64,000 nucleotides of DNA, from NCBI GenBank assembly GCA_027569505.1, contig JAPDFF010000074.1, positions 52,855 to 116,854 on the forward strand. The letters run 5' to 3'. This document shows, in pieces, positions 9,896-20,076 of this stretch. A program made the translations under genes and the position numbers. How positions within the stretch are numbered: position 1 is the first letter of the stretch; the number at the start of each line of letters is the position of its first letter. The notes beneath the pieces were generated by a model. It ran no database searches. It saw nothing but the letters and a program-made list of their open reading frames with translations, and had not been told where the DNA came from. Source of the DNA: Chloridium humicola (lineage: Eukaryota; Ascomycota; Sordariomycetes; Chaetosphaeriales; Chaetosphaeriaceae).

Positions 9896-12664
9896 CTATG
9901 CCTTGCCCGCCTGTGTGATCCCATTCGCACCCGTCTCAATAACCTTATACCCATCCGCATTCCCCTCTCCCACAGCAGCTCTGTCATAAGCATCATCACT
10001 TCTATCACACAACACACTGATATCCCTATCACCCAACACCTCCTTATCCCCCGAAAACTTGTACACCTGCCCATCCTTCAGCAGCAGTGCCTTCAGCGTC
10101 TCCCTATCCAAATCCTCTCTCATATCGATCTTCTGTCCCATCGTCCTAAACCCACCCTTCTTGATCACCAGCTTCTCCAGCCTCCGCTTGGCGTCGGCAC
10201 TCATGAGCAGCTCCTCCTCAACAGTCCCCTTGGTCGCCAACCGGTACACAATCACAGGCCTCGTCTGACCAATTCGGTGGGCGCGATCCTGGGCTTGCAA
10301 ATCCTGCTGCGGGTTCCAGTCGCTGTCGAACAAGATCACGGTATCGGCGCTGGCGAGGTTGATGCCCTGCCCACCTGCACGAGTAGACAACAAAAAGATC
10401 TTGAGCTTGGGGTTGGTGTTAAACTCGTGGATCTGGGCACGGCGGTCGTCCTGTGCCACGCCGCCGTCGATGCGGCAGATGGGCCACTTGCGAAGTTCGG
10501 TGCAGTAGTCCTCAAGAATGTCGAGTTGGGTCTTGAATTGCGAGAAAATGAGGACCTTGTGGTCGCGCTTGAAGAGGGCGGGGAGGAGGCGGTCCAGGAG
10601 GAGCATCTTGCCAGAGGCGGTCACGATGCTCTCGTCGATCGGCAGACCGGAATCGCTCGCCCAGGGATTGTAGAAGTTGTGCGGGCTGTTGCAGACGAGG
10701 CGGAGTTGCAGGAGGGGGTTGCCGAGTTTTTTGTTGGCGATCTCTCGTTCTGAAGACCGTTAGACACTGGCGGCTTCAGGTGAATGAGGGGTACTTACTT
10801 GCAAGCTCGAGGGTTTGGGCCCGCTCAAACTCCTCGGCATCGACTGGGTTCACCAGTTCTTCCACCGCTTGTTCACCCATCTCATTGGCGAGCTTCGTTT
10901 CAAAGTCTTCGTCATCCAGCAGATCATCGTCTGAATCTGCCTCCTTGTACGTTTGCCGTCCCCTTTTGGGCCGGCCACGGACGCTGGCAGGTGTTGACTG
11001 TCTGCTGGACTTGGTACTCTTGGGAGCGGGCAATTCCGGTGCCGGCGGGTTCTTCCTCTTGGTTTCCTTCTTCGCCGCCTTCGGCTGAGGGTCCGCTGCA
11101 ACTTGTTTAGCAGCAGCAGCAGCAGCAGCAGCAGCAGTCGCCTTCGAAGGCCGGCCCTTGGGTCGTGGCTTGCCCATCATCAAGGTAAACGCGTTTTTGG
11201 CGGCTGGGGCAGCATCGGCTGGCTTTGAGTCCACCTCTGGCTCTGGCTCGTTCTTGACACTGCTCGAACGGGAGGACCGGGTGCTGCGGGCGGGCGACGA
11301 TGCTTTGCTGTTAGTGGCCCCCGTGAGCCGCTCAACAACCTTGCTCTCCAGATATGCCCGCGTATCGATGTTCTTGTCATTGATGACATTGTACATGTCC
11401 GTCTGCTCCTTCGTCATCGGCGCGTACAGGACGTACTCGCGTTTCTTCGGAAGGTACCTGGCTACATCGGCCTTGATTCTGCGTAGGAGTAGGGGTTGTA
11501 AGACCACGTGCATCTTCTTGACAAGCTCCTGTTTCGTCTTGTCGGCGATAAACTCTTCAGTTCCTTCTTCATCCTGGAGGTCGCTGAAGTCAAACCAGCT
11601 TTCGAAGGCTTCCCAGTCGCGGAAGATCTTGGGTAGCAGAAAGTTGAGGAGAGACCATAACTCCTTGAGGTTGTTTTGCAGCGGTGTGCCGGTGATGAGG
11701 AGACGGGTGGCGGAGGTGAATGTTTTCAGCTCTCGGAATAACTTCGAGTCAAAGTTCTTCATGCGGTGGCCCTCATCAATAATGATAAACTCCCAGTTGA
11801 TCTTGGACAGAGCGGCACGGTCCTTGAGGACCATCTCGTAGCTGGTGCAAACGACAGGAAACTTCTCGGTGGGACGACCGCCGTGAAGATGGCGCATGAT
11901 CTTGTTTTTGAAGATGTCGTTGCGCTGCTGTGGTGTGCCATGGTACATGACGACCGGGATTGAAGGGACCCATTGGTGGAACTCGTCCATCCAGTTGGAG
12001 AGGGTGCTCAGGGGGGCGATGATGAGATGGGGTCCGAGGTAGCTCTCTTGCTCGCGGAGCAGCGCAATCAAGGATATCGTCTGCACAGTTTTGCCTGGTG
12101 CTTGTCAGTGGTTGAAAACTCTTGCTAACGCCATTGGAGTGACATACCCAACCCCATCTCGTCCGCGAGGATGCCACTCATCCCCTGAATGCAGATCTCG
12201 TACATCCATGTCAAGCCTTCCAGTTGGTAGTCCCTCATGGTCCCGCCGACCAAGCACTTGGGCTGCTTCGCCATGGTCAAGTCATGCTCGCCAAGCGTCT
12301 TGCCATCCAGGGCAGTGCCCACGCGGCCCAGTACCTTCGTCTTGTTGGTCAGGATGCTGCTAAATGCGGCGCTCTGGGCAAGGAGCTCGTCGAGATCTTT
12401 CGCCTTTGCTCCACGCTCCTCCTTACTCAGCGCGTGCTGCTTCCTTTTCTTCCTGCGTTTCTCTTCTGTCTTGTCGTTCTCTGCGCGCGCCTTCTCTTCT
12501 TCGGCGGCAAGCATCTGCTCCTCGCGGAGTCTCGTGTAGCTCATCTTTGGCCTGTCCATTTTTGCGCTTGCAGGGGACGCTGGCGGAGGGGACGAGGGAA
12601 CGCTGGTAGGGAGTCGCGAGAGCGAGCTGGCAGAGTCGCCATCGGAGGATGAAACGTAGGGCAT
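9896..12664 (-). CDS. mus-30: SNF2-family chromatin remodeller, LSH/DDM1/IRC5 (MUS-30) type
   Basis: Model: join(9896..10749,10799..12094,12148..12664), 888 aa; both introns are GTATGT/GTAAGT to CAG and in phase. The ATPase core starts with a dynamic Walker A, DEMGLG then GKTVQT, split by the first intron at about residue 172. It continues with DEGH (motif II) and LLITGTPLQNN. The C-terminal helicase lobe shows IFSQFKTQLDILEDYC, TRAGGQGINLASAD and QAQDRAHRIGQ. Between the lobes is a disordered, Lys/Ala-rich insert with a poly-Ala run and RGRPKRGRQ, an AT-hook-like patch. This arrangement is that of the LSH/HELLS-DDM1 clade, which helps maintain heterochromatin and genome stability; the Neurospora member is MUS-30. 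Other SNF2 subfamilies are less likely given the short N-terminus and missing accessory domains. Confidence 0.88.
11104..11140. repeat. CAG trinucleotide tract
   Basis: About nine consecutive CAG-type triplets inside the remodeller gene. On the coding strand they read as a run of Ala codons in the disordered insert between the two helicase lobes, so length changes would keep the frame. Confidence 0.7.
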
Positions 12665-13345
12665 CGTCGGAATTTACAGGCAGAGGCGAACTGAGGGAGG
12701 CCCCTAGGGTTGAATCAAACGAGCGATAGGGTTTGGACCAAGACGCGATTGAACCTGGAGATGGAACGCGTATCAACAATTATCTTTGACTACCAGCAAT
12801 AAAGCATGGAGCCAATCTCAGGATTGAGGCAAAATATTGCGACAACAAAAGCAACAAGATTTTTGCGGGTGTGGCGGGAGAAGGGCGCGGCGGAGCTGTC
12901 AAATCAATCAAAGGCGCGCGATGCACGCGGCTGGGGATCGGCGCTGCAATCGAAAGCGCGTCAAAGTCTTCGCGCGGTCACGAGTCCAGGGTCCAGACCC
13001 ATCAAACTTTGACGCACAGACCTCTCCGTCAGGGACCCCACCGTCTGAAGACGACCAGGGGCAAGCTGCCCCTCGCTTGGCAGTTGACTCAATTGTTGCC
13101 CCGCCTTTTCTGCTACTCAAAATTGTTTGGTTTCACCCCACCGCCGCCGCCATTGCCCGACAGCGTCAACACCACACCCGATAAAGACCACTCCCCCCCG
13201 TCCCTTCGCCACGTCTTTCATTCAATTCGCCAAACTGTTTTCTCTCCGAGCCGTCGCCCGCCCAGCAGCCGCACTGCGAAGCGCTTTCCCTCTTTGTCAA
13301 GCATCCCGACCCATCAACACCACTTCTCTCTCCAACCTGCGCATC
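12665..13345. promoter_or_regulatory. Divergent promoter region, remodeller / Arc1-like gene
   Basis: 681 bases between two divergent starts. The right 220 bases are in frame with the Arc1-like gene and lack stops (see findings). No clear TATA box was identified. Confidence 0.5.
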
Positions 13346-14554
13346 ATGGCCGCCTTCGACGCCCAGAAGTACACTCCCGCCGAGGAGTCCGAGATCCAGA
13401 CCTGGCTCAACAAGGCCCAGTCGATCAAGGTCGCCGCCTCGGACGCTTTTCTCGACACCCTTAACACCGACCTCGCGACCCGTGCCACCGCCATTGGCAC
13501 CAAGCCCAGCAAGGCTGATGTCGCCCTCTACGAGGCCCTCGCGCCCCTCGTCAAGGCCTGGACTCCCGAGCAGCGCACCGGCGAGAAGGGCCGCCCCAAC
13601 ATCGTCCGCCTCGTCGACTTTGTCCAGAACAGCCCGCTCTTTGGCTTGAACGTCGCCGACGCCGACAAGGTCCAGGTCGATGCCGACGAGATCCTCTACG
13701 TCAAGCCGCCCGTTGACGCCAAGGCCGAGAAGGAGCGCTTGAAGAAGGAGAAGGCTGCTGCTGCTGCTGCCGCCGCCGCTGCTGAGGGCAAGACCCTCGT
13801 CGACCGGACAAAGGAGGCCGCTGCCACCGTCGTCGAGAAGGCCGCCGAGGTCAAGGACAAGGTCGTCGAGGCCGTCGCCGGCGAGGGCCAGAAGAAGCAA
13901 AAGAAGGAGAAGAAGGAGCGCACCCCCAGACAGCCCGCCCCGCCCCCGGCGCCGGCCGTTTTGTCCCCCTGCCTGATCGACCTGCGCGTGGGGCATATCC
14001 TCAAGGCGATCAAGCACCCGGAAGCCGACTCCCTCTACGTCTCAACCATCGCCATGGGCGACGCGCCCGGCACCCCCGACACCACCGAGGTCGACGGCCA
14101 AGTGTGCCGGACCGTGTGCTCCGGCCTCAACGGGCTGATCCCCCTCGAGGAGATGCAGGGCCGCAAGGTTGTCGTCGTGTGCAACCTCAAGCCCGTCAAG
14201 ATGCGCGGCATCAAGTCGTCCGCCATGGTGCTCGCCGCGTCGCCCCGCATCAAGGAGGGCGAGGCCGACGACCACAAGGGCCCTGTCGAGCTGGTCAACC
14301 CGCCTACCAACGCCAAGGCCGGCGAGCGCGTGTACTTTGAGGGGTGGCAGGGCGAGCCTGAGAAGGTGCTTAACCCCAAGAAGAAGGTCTGGGAGACCTT
14401 CCAGCCTGGCTTCACTACCACCGACGCGCTCGAGGTGGCGTTTGATGCGGGTGTGGTTGAGGCGCTGGAGGGCAAGTCGGGTCTGGGCAAGCTGGTGGTC
14501 GCGAGCGGTGGCATCTGCACTGTTGCCAGCTTAACTGGCGCTCAGGTGCGGTAA
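13346..14554 (+). CDS. ARC1: Arc1/EMAP-II-like tRNA-binding protein, aminoacyl-tRNA synthetase cofactor
   Basis: An ATG at 13346 in good context (A at -3) opens a single exon of 402 aa. Residues 1-110 look like the alpha-helical GST-C-like domain by which Arc1 docks Met- and Glu-tRNA synthetases. Residues about 125-205 are a Lys/Glu/Ala-rich linker with a poly-Ala run and a basic KKQKKEKKE patch. From about 208 to the end is the tRNA_bind/EMAP-II OB fold, starting near LIDLRVGHI, with CSGLNGLIP and KMRGIKSSAMVLAAS. Such proteins deliver tRNA to synthetases in the cytoplasm. Filamentous-fungal members are also annotated as G4 nucleic-acid-binding proteins. The frame stays open 73 codons upstream of the ATG. 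The assignment is good at family level; the exact partners are inference. Confidence 0.88.
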   Translation: MAAFDAQKYTPAEESEIQTWLNKAQSIKVAASDAFLDTLNTDLATRATAIGTKPSKADVALYEALAPLVKAWTPEQRTGEKGRPNIVRLVDFVQNSPLFGLNVADADKVQVDADEILYVKPPVDAKAEKERLKKEKAAAAAAAAAAEGKTLVDRTKEAAATVVEKAAEVKDKVVEAVAGEGQKKQKKEKKERTPRQPAPPPAPAVLSPCLIDLRVGHILKAIKHPEADSLYVSTIAMGDAPGTPDTTEVDGQVCRTVCSGLNGLIPLEEMQGRKVVVVCNLKPVKMRGIKSSAMVLAASPRIKEGEADDHKGPVELVNPPTNAKAGERVYFEGWQGEPEKVLNPKKKVWETFQPGFTTTDALEVAFDAGVVEALEGKSGLGKLVVASGGICTVASLTGAQVR

Positions 14555-15080
14555 GGTGTTTGGTGTCAGGTGTATGGCGAATTGCAGCGGTATAGCATGT
14601 TCATTGCGATGATAGATCACAAATAGAACGATTTGACGCTACCAAGTTGTACGAGTCCATATATTTGTCAATGCTTCTATAAGCGTCGCATTCCCCGTGA
14701 TATTTAACTCCCACTTTTCAAGAGCGAAGGGACGCGGTCAAGCACAATGAGAGAAGCATCTTGTCCGTATTAACATCTTGTTCACATCTCGGTTCGCTGT
14801 CGCGTTCTAGTCTACAGAGCCCAGAGGAGGGTTCAAGCCACACTCCGCCGAACACATAACGTAATGTACATAGAAACACATTGGAAAATAGAAAAAACTC
14901 CCTCTTCTCGCGAACGCCATGCCAACCACCAACCATCTCAACGCCACAGTAAGCCAACCAGGAGAATGCCACAGACTTCTCGTAATGTACAAAACCAACC
15001 CCCATCCCCCTTCGCAAGATCATCGCAAAGGAGACCCGTTCACCGCACGGCCAAGGATGCAAGTACCCCCCCCCCATCCT
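14555..15080. other. Convergent 3' intergenic region
   Basis: Lies between the ends of the Arc1-like gene (plus) and RPO41 (minus). It is AT-richer than its surroundings and probably holds both 3' UTRs. No gene is seen. Confidence 0.5.
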
Positions 15081-18000
15081 TTAAGAAAAGAAGTACTTGC
15101 TCTCCTTGAGCTTCGTGACATCAAAGTCGCCCTTCTTCGGAATCGCGGGGAACGTCAGCGGCATCCAGACGGAGGTCATCGCCGGCCGCGAATTCTTGGA
15201 TTTTGGCTTCGTCTTTGACCTCGGCGCCGCGGGCGTCTTGAGTATCTTGGAGTGGAAGTAGCTGGACGAGCGGATCTCGTCGACCGTTTTCCCCAGCTTC
15301 GTCGCTAGGGTTTGGATGTGCGCAGCCGCGGGCGTGACGCTCTCCGGGTCGTCCATGCCGGGCTCTTCTTCCATGTCCAGCACTTCCTCCTCGTCGGCCG
15401 CGCCGTCCAATAACTCGTCTTCGCCGTCGAGCGACTCCCTGACCACGGACGCGACCTCGTCGTCCTCCTCGCGGAGCTCGCCGGGCTCAACGTCGGGCTC
15501 GATCATATCCGGCGTGGCCATGGACTCGAAGATGCTCGCGGGCGTGACCATCTCCTTGCCCTGGCGCACCTCCTTGGGGTCCGTGGAGCGGAGCAGCTCC
15601 TGGCGCTTGCGCTCCTGCAGGAGCTCTTGCATCATGGTCAACTTGGCCTCCTTCCGGTGCGCATTGATGACCTTGCCGACGTCGCTCTGGTGGATGACCC
15701 TGGCGCGGTAGATGCAGCCGCGGTACCGCGCCTCAAACTCAGCCTTGAGGCGGCCGATAACGTCCTCGGAGTGGATGCGGATGAAGGAGTCGCGGATGAC
15801 GGTGTTCATCTTGTCGACGTCGGCGGCGTGCGTCCAGAAAGAGTCGTGCACGGCAGCGAAGGTGAGGCCGATGTCGTCGCACTCGAGCGCCGACAGCATC
15901 ATGTGGCTGGCGTCGAGAGAGTGGATGAAGTTGGGCGGGAAGGCCTGGAGCTGTTTCCGGCGGTTGACCGGGTCGTCGTGCTCCTGGGCCGTCAGGACGA
16001 GCTCCTGGAGGCAGGTTGAGATCATGCGGGTGCCGCTCTTCCGGTAGGGCTGCACGACGGGCATCCGCAGGGGCGTCGTCCAGACGAGCGTGTTGCGAAA
16101 CTGGTTGCTAAATTCGTCGTCCGACTTGAGCTGGGAGCTCTGACTCCTTACTGTTCTCTTTCTCTTGACAATCTCGCCGGCAGCCTCGGCCAGCCGATCG
16201 AGCTGCTCCGGAGTCATGGCCCGGCACACACGGCCGCCAATCTCGCCGAGCCAGCTCTGAATGTCGTGGGCACCTCGGAACATGGTGGACAGGGCGACAA
16301 ACACCTTGGCAGTGATGTAAGAGGCGAGCGTCGACGGGGCGAGCCCCGTCTCCTTCTCGATGTTCGGATACAGAGCGTCCAGCTGCTTCTGGACCTGCTT
16401 CTTCGCACCAACAAAGGTGACGCCGTAGACGTTGGTCATGACGGTCTGCTTGACAACCTTCCTGGTGATCTTTCCATCGAGGGCACGACCGAAATGACCG
16501 CCATTCGCCTTGTCCTTGGCAATAGCCTGCTGAACCAGCTCTGCGACAGCGGAATACACATCCGCCGGTCGGTCTCCGGGAAGGAGATTGACCTGCCGGG
16601 CGCCCCAAGTGTCACCGCCAAGAGCAGCATAATGCTGCAATCCGTTGCACGTACCGTCCTGGTGGACCGGCAGGTGTGAGACGTACGCGGTGGGGTCAGG
16701 AGATGTAAGGGCCGCCTTGAGCTCAAAGCAAGTCGCCAGGCACTGCCATGGGTCCTCGGCGTCGAGCCACCAGCGTTTCCCGTTCAGCGGGTTGTCGGCC
16801 GAATCGAAGATGTCCTCCAGGTGCTGATTTGCAAACTCTTCGCGCTCCTGCAGGCTAGCCTTGTCGAATCCGTGAACGTTGGAGATGTGAACCTTGAGCC
16901 AGCGTAAGCCCGTTTCTCCGAGGGGCTTCCCGTTGGCGAAGCGCAACAAGCCGCGCATGTGGTCGGCGCCCATATGGTTCAAGTAGGTCGGAATCGGGTA
17001 CGCGCGGCCGCGGAAGTCGAGGTTGTGGGGGAAGTAGAAGGTCTGGTCCCGGAAGGCGCGGGCAATCTCGAGCTGGAAGTTCTGGAAGCAGCGGACCGAG
17101 TGCAAGCCCGACCTCTCGTTCTCGGCTGCGGTAACCGCCTTGAGCCACAGACGCTTCTGCATCGGGTCGTCAGTCGAATCGGGCTCTGCTGGGATGGGAA
17201 TCTCGGGGTCCAACGCGGGCAGGTTCGCGATCGACTCCCCGGTGTTCCAAGCTTCCAACATGACGTCGAAGACGGGGCGATTGATCCTCCAGGCGGTCTT
17301 GCCGAGCACGTCCAAGCCGCGCATCATCTGCTCCATGTCTCCCTTCTCGATAGCCGCCTCGGCGTAGATACGCTGATCCCTTTCGTGGTTCTTCAGGCGA
17401 ATGAGGGCGCTCTCGGATTCGACGAAGCCGCCCTTGTCGAATTTGCTCCACGGGACGGGCTCTACGAGCATGGGCAGATGGCGAGCAAGAGCTTCCCCTC
17501 TCGGCTCCCGCTTCATCAGCTCCACCAACGTGCGGTTTGGGAGAATGACACCGACTTTTCGTCCCATCTTAAGCTGGACGGAATGGGTGAAAGCAGGTTG
17601 GACTTGTGTCACTCTTTCTTTGGTCTCTGGGTGTTCCCGGAAAACGGTGAGTTTTGCCGTTTCGAGGATGGCCCCGAGCAGCAGGGCACCAAACTTGGCG
17701 CGTATGGCCAAAGGCCAGCGAACCTCGTCGAGTTCCTGCGGCACGTTGGCCGCACGGACAGCAGCTTCAGGAGCGTCAGGAGCGTCAGGTTCGGCCGGCG
17801 CATTTGAGGGACGATCGCCTTTACGCATCAGCTGACGGACATTCTGCTGCTTCTCTGCTTTAGAGCTTGCACGGGGGAGGGCAGCGGCCAAGGAGTGGGC
17901 CCGAATATCCTCTTCGGCGATCTTGGCCAGCTGCTGGACCATATTGGAGACCGGGACACCCTTGTCCACGCCGTTCATGGCCAGGGCGCTGAGGGTGCTC

Positions 18001-19367
18001 AATATGGTGACAGCGGCAAGGCGATGGGCGGGCGCGCGTAGCAGATGCGGCCCGTACAGGCAGCGGTCGAGGTCTTCTAACGACTTGGGTTTGTTCGTCT
18101 CGGAGACCTCCACTTTAGCTTGCTCCGCCTTAATTCGAGCCTCAAGCGCCTCGTGCCACAGGTGCAGCTTCGAGTTCAAGGACGGGGATGAGAGCTGTGC
18201 ATTGAGACCCAGACTCATGAGATTTTCATTATCGTGTCGCCACCGAGCAATGGCAGACTCGATGCAGTCTCTCTCTAACTTGGCCTGGACCTCACGGCGC
18301 TGCGCATGGGGCAGGCTCGCGATATCCAGCCCGTCGGGAAGCTTCGAGAACAAGGACAGGGTCGACTTCAACGATTGGAGACCCATGCCCTTCTGTGGTG
18401 TGCTGAGAACGTCGGGACTCGAGCGCTCGGTCGAGGGGCCCTGGGAAAGGATTGGGTCGTCGAGATGTCGAGAAACGGCGCTTTCTGAGGCGGCTGACTC
18501 GGCGTCGGCAGGGGTGCTCTCGGGCACGTAGTAGGCGGGGCAAGTTTCGGCAATTATTTGCAAATCCTCGTCAGTGAGCACGTCGCCCAAATCCAGGGGA
18601 TCGGCGGCGTTCTGCTCGGGCATCATGCTCATGTACCGGTCGATCCGAATTCTTTGCTTCTGGCCGACCGAGGTAAGAAGCGTCGTCTTGAGCATGTAGG
18701 CAATGGTAACGGGGGTAATCGGGAGTAGGGCGCCCCGGATGTAGAGTTCAAACCACTTGTGAACTGCCTCGCCCTTGACCTTGTCCGGGTCGGCAATGAG
18801 CTGGGCCACGCGGCCCTCGAGGTACTGATTGTGCAGTGCCATCTTAGTTTCTGGTTTGAAGATGGTCATGTTGTCCAGACGCTTCAGCACCAGCGAGGCA
18901 CGGTCGAGCCTGCCGACCTGCACGCAGGCTTCGAAAACCGACAGCATCTCATCATGGTCGCCGGGGATGCCGTAGGTGTTGATGCGCTGCCTGGGGGGGT
19001 ACATTGTGTCGTCGTTGATCACCAAAGGGGACGAGGTATCGAGTGGTCGAATGGCGTACAGAGGTAGCGACGACTCCTGAGACTGATAAGAGCCAGCCAA
19101 GCTGGCGGGCAGGTTTTCGAATGGGACGTCGTCGCCGAACCGACGTTCGTCGAGGGCTGTGGCTAGGTTCCGCTCAAAGCCGGTGAGGGCGCGAAACGAC
19201 TTCCGCTTCCATGGCCGGGCATCTGTGCCTGTTGTGAGGACCCGAGTGGTCGAGGCCGGATGTGGAGGGTTGGCGACGCTGCATCTCGGGGAGAGGCGGA
19301 GAGGGCGGGAGGAGAGGAGATGGCGCGTAGGGAGGGTGTGCCGTGCGGCGCCCGAGCGAACGAGCAT
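15081..19367 (-). CDS. RPO41 (cyt-5): Mitochondrial DNA-directed RNA polymerase
   Basis: Single exon of 1428 codons, ATG at 19367. The N-terminus is rich in Arg, Ser, Leu and Thr with few acids, as expected for a mitochondrial presequence. The T7-like core shows DFRGRAYPIPTYLNHMGADH (palm motif with catalytic Asp, near residue 781), HQDGTCNGLQHYAALGGD (about 906), KVVKQTVMTNVYGVTFVGAK (fingers Lys and Tyr-Gly, about 974) and VHDSFWTHA (second catalytic Asp, about 1176). It transcribes the mitochondrial genome. Length suits fungal Rpo41, and the acidic C-terminal extension ending KYFFS is a lineage feature. A 51-nt GT-AG segment near 16100-16151 could be removed in frame, but the unspliced reading also keeps the flanking conserved sequence. 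It faces ATP25 head-to-head. Confidence 0.96.
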   Translation of the reverse strand: MLVRSGAARHTLPTRHLLSSRPLRLSPRCSVANPPHPASTTRVLTTGTDARPWKRKSFRALTGFERNLATALDERRFGDDVPFENLPASLAGSYQSQESSLPLYAIRPLDTSSPLVINDDTMYPPRQRINTYGIPGDHDEMLSVFEACVQVGRLDRASLVLKRLDNMTIFKPETKMALHNQYLEGRVAQLIADPDKVKGEAVHKWFELYIRGALLPITPVTIAYMLKTTLLTSVGQKQRIRIDRYMSMMPEQNAADPLDLGDVLTDEDLQIIAETCPAYYVPESTPADAESAASESAVSRHLDDPILSQGPSTERSSPDVLSTPQKGMGLQSLKSTLSLFSKLPDGLDIASLPHAQRREVQAKLERDCIESAIARWRHDNENLMSLGLNAQLSSPSLNSKLHLWHEALEARIKAEQAKVEVSETNKPKSLEDLDRCLYGPHLLRAPAHRLAAVTILSTLSALAMNGVDKGVPVSNMVQQLAKIAEEDIRAHSLAAALPRASSKAEKQQNVRQLMRKGDRPSNAPAEPDAPDAPEAAVRAANVPQELDEVRWPLAIRAKFGALLLGAILETAKLTVFREHPETKERVTQVQPAFTHSVQLKMGRKVGVILPNRTLVELMKREPRGEALARHLPMLVEPVPWSKFDKGGFVESESALIRLKNHERDQRIYAEAAIEKGDMEQMMRGLDVLGKTAWRINRPVFDVMLEAWNTGESIANLPALDPEIPIPAEPDSTDDPMQKRLWLKAVTAAENERSGLHSVRCFQNFQLEIARAFRDQTFYFPHNLDFRGRAYPIPTYLNHMGADHMRGLLRFANGKPLGETGLRWLKVHISNVHGFDKASLQEREEFANQHLEDIFDSADNPLNGKRWWLDAEDPWQCLATCFELKAALTSPDPTAYVSHLPVHQDGTCNGLQHYAALGGDTWGARQVNLLPGDRPADVYSAVAELVQQAIAKDKANGGHFGRALDGKITRKVVKQTVMTNVYGVTFVGAKKQVQKQLDALYPNIEKETGLAPSTLASYITAKVFVALSTMFRGAHDIQSWLGEIGGRVCRAMTPEQLDRLAEAAGEIVKRKRTVRSQSSQLKSDDEFSNQFRNTLVWTTPLRMPVVQPYRKSGTRMISTCLQELVLTAQEHDDPVNRRKQLQAFPPNFIHSLDASHMMLSALECDDIGLTFAAVHDSFWTHAADVDKMNTVIRDSFIRIHSEDVIGRLKAEFEARYRGCIYRARVIHQSDVGKVINAHRKEAKLTMMQELLQERKRQELLRSTDPKEVRQGKEMVTPASIFESMATPDMIEPDVEPGELREEDDEVASVVRESLDGEDELLDGAADEEEVLDMEEEPGMDDPESVTPAAAHIQTLATKLGKTVDEIRSSSYFHSKILKTPAAPRSKTKPKSKNSRPAMTSVWMPLTFPAIPKKGDFDVTKLKESKYFFS

Positions 19368-20076
19368 CTTGGCGGGGGGGAAGGAGAGTGGGTGAGTACG
19401 CGCAACAATAGCGTGTGTCGTCGCCTCACGGTGTCCCTGAAGGGCAGGGAGGATGGAGGGAAAGCGGACGGCGGAAGGCGGAAGGACGGGGAGAGAGAGA
19501 GGCGGGCTTCAACAGAACGAGAGATCTGCCGCGAGCCAGGCTGTGGTCAATTCATTAAACAAATAGATAGGGAGTATCAAGACAAAAAGGAGAGAGCCGG
19601 CGACTCTATGACAGAAGGAAGGCCGCTGTCGACTCGTGTGTTGGGGCGCAGGACAGCACACTCGGGGAGTGAAGCGTGGTGTTGACGCTGGGGGATGGAG
19701 AGTGGCCCTGTGCCTTTTCAACCGAAGAAAGTTTGGCTGCCGGGACCTGAGACGAAGACGAATGGCAGATCAAAAAATTGGCCTCCAGTCGCCGTGGCCT
19801 GGTGGAGCCCGCGTCCTCTTCTCGAAAAAAAATGCTGGTGCCAAGCGCGTCTGATTCGCCCAAGGACTCGACAGGGAACAAGCTGCCCCACCTCTTCCTC
19901 GCCCGCCAAGGGACCCTCTCCACCCGCGCCGCTGCAGGCTCTGGGCAGGTTCTGCCATTGGAAAGGACGGGAACTGGACGAACTTCGATGGGGAAACTGA
20001 AAGGACAGGAACCTGGACAGACCGAATTTCAAACTTCACTCCTCCCCCAACACCAACACTGCCCGCCACCTTCACA
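19368..20076. promoter_or_regulatory. Shared divergent promoter, RPO41 / ATP25
   Basis: 709 bases between the two start codons, with both genes transcribed outward. Both products are mitochondrial gene-expression factors, so co-regulation from this region is plausible. The sequence is AG-rich next to RPO41 and CT/CA-rich next to ATP25, as in fungal leaders. No specific binding site is claimed. Confidence 0.55.

Noticed and set aside
13166..14017. 283-codon antisense frame with Leu and Gly runs
   Set aside because: It is the mirror of Lys/Ala-rich codons of the Arc1-like gene.
16100..16151. Possible 51-nt intron in RPO41
   Set aside because: GTAAGG...CAG could be removed in phase, but the unspliced reading keeps QFRNTLVWTTPL and needs no intron.
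16959..17807. 282-codon frame opposite RPO41
   Set aside because: It lies inside the conserved RPO41 core on the other strand, a GC-rich shadow.
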